Of a stretch of DNA of 15,583 nucleotides, positions 15,461-15,583 are shown in pieces. The stretch comes from JBDHUX01 sp039809405 (lineage in GTDB: Bacteria > Patescibacteriota > Gracilibacteria > Absconditabacterales > Absconditicoccaceae). A program made the position numbers and the translations under genes. Under the pieces are notes generated by a model. The model did not search any database. It was not told the origin of the DNA and saw nothing but the letters and a program-made list of their open reading frames with translations. The DNA lies in the NCBI GenBank assembly GCA_039809405.1, contig JBDHUX010000015.1, positions 1 to 15,583 on the forward strand, written 5' to 3'. Position 1 is the first letter of the stretch, and the number at the start of each line of letters is the position of its first letter.

Positions 15461-15583
15461 ATGATGGCGTTACTTGATCAAATCTCAAATGCACAAGATA
15501 AATCTACTCTACAGACTGCTTTACAATCTTCTATGGAAGTGAATAAGTCTGATTTGGATGCCATAAAAACCGAAATAGAGGGC
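15461..15583 (+). CDS. Unknown protein, N-terminal 41 codons only
   Basis: The start of an uncharacterised gene, cut by the window end. It begins M-M-A-L-L-D-Q-I-S-N-A, and the visible part is polar and helical (DKSTLQTALQSSMEVNKSDL, then DAIKTEIEG), with no signal peptide. Start is 15461 or 15464, since two ATG codons are adjacent. It has a consensus promoter almost identical in its -35 region to that of the coiled-coil gene at 8728, suggesting similar high expression. The frame is open with no stop through the end of the window. Family and function are unknown. Confidence 0.65.
   Translation, partial: MMALLDQISNAQDKSTLQTALQSSMEVNKSDLDAIKTEIEG

Overview
The window is AT-rich and reads as intact genes only when UGA is translated as glycine (genetic code 25). 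In-frame TGA falls on glycines that are invariant in known families: GGGTPS of HemW, the lipobox glycine of two lipoproteins, the IGG of RlmH, DGLD of PrmC and the G-G-L-I-M / DDKGLVLPP block of ProRS. Every gene whose end is visible stops at TAA or TAG. This points to the candidate phyla Gracilibacteria (BD1-5) or Absconditabacteria (SR1). Read with the standard code, the same genes break into short fragments.

Layout. Bases 1-1028 (minus): 5' part of a HemW-like radical SAM gene that leaves the window. 1312-3378: large secreted mosaic surface protein (signal peptide, PKD-like segment, five BspA-type 25-residue repeats, SLH-like region, TSP3-like Ca-binding motifs). 3623-4051: small coiled-coil protein. 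4211-5092: AtpG, the F1-ATPase gamma subunit, with no other atp gene beside it. 5177-6709: ProRS. 6710-7201: decayed IS1595-type transposase and a promoter-like region. 7202-7696: lipoprotein. 7940-8548 (minus): a UvrC-like protein of only 202 residues, with the nuclease domain and a four-Cys cluster. 8728-9345: coiled-coil protein behind a near-consensus promoter. 9560-10141: FKBP/SlyD-like prolyl isomerase lipoprotein. 10270-10611: Hsp20. 10881-11483: membrane-anchored surface protein. 11695-12156: RlmH. 12189-13289: polyprenyl-phosphate glycosyl-1-phosphate transferase (WecA/TagO/MraY superfamily). 13371-14078: TraC-like/VirB4-N-terminal-like protein. 14128-14982: PrmC. 14983-15460: GC-richer interspersed palindromic repeats, a terminator and a strong promoter. 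15461-15583: start of an unknown gene.

Most genes look like single-gene units with their own promoter or terminator; rlmH and the transferase gene (32 bases apart) are the best operon candidate. By theme there is translation and its quality control (ProRS, RlmH, PrmC), the cell surface (mosaic SLH protein, two lipoproteins, anchored surface protein, polyprenyl-P sugar transferase), proteostasis (FKBP, Hsp20), DNA repair (UvrC-like) and a secretion or pilus-related remnant (TraC-like). No RNA gene or CRISPR array was seen. I see no coherent new multi-gene system. The most notable items are the recoding itself, the truncated UvrC that keeps its Fe-S-type cysteines, the isolated atpG, altered active-site motifs in PrmC and the sugar-phosphate transferase, and a shared promoter in front of two uncharacterised genes.
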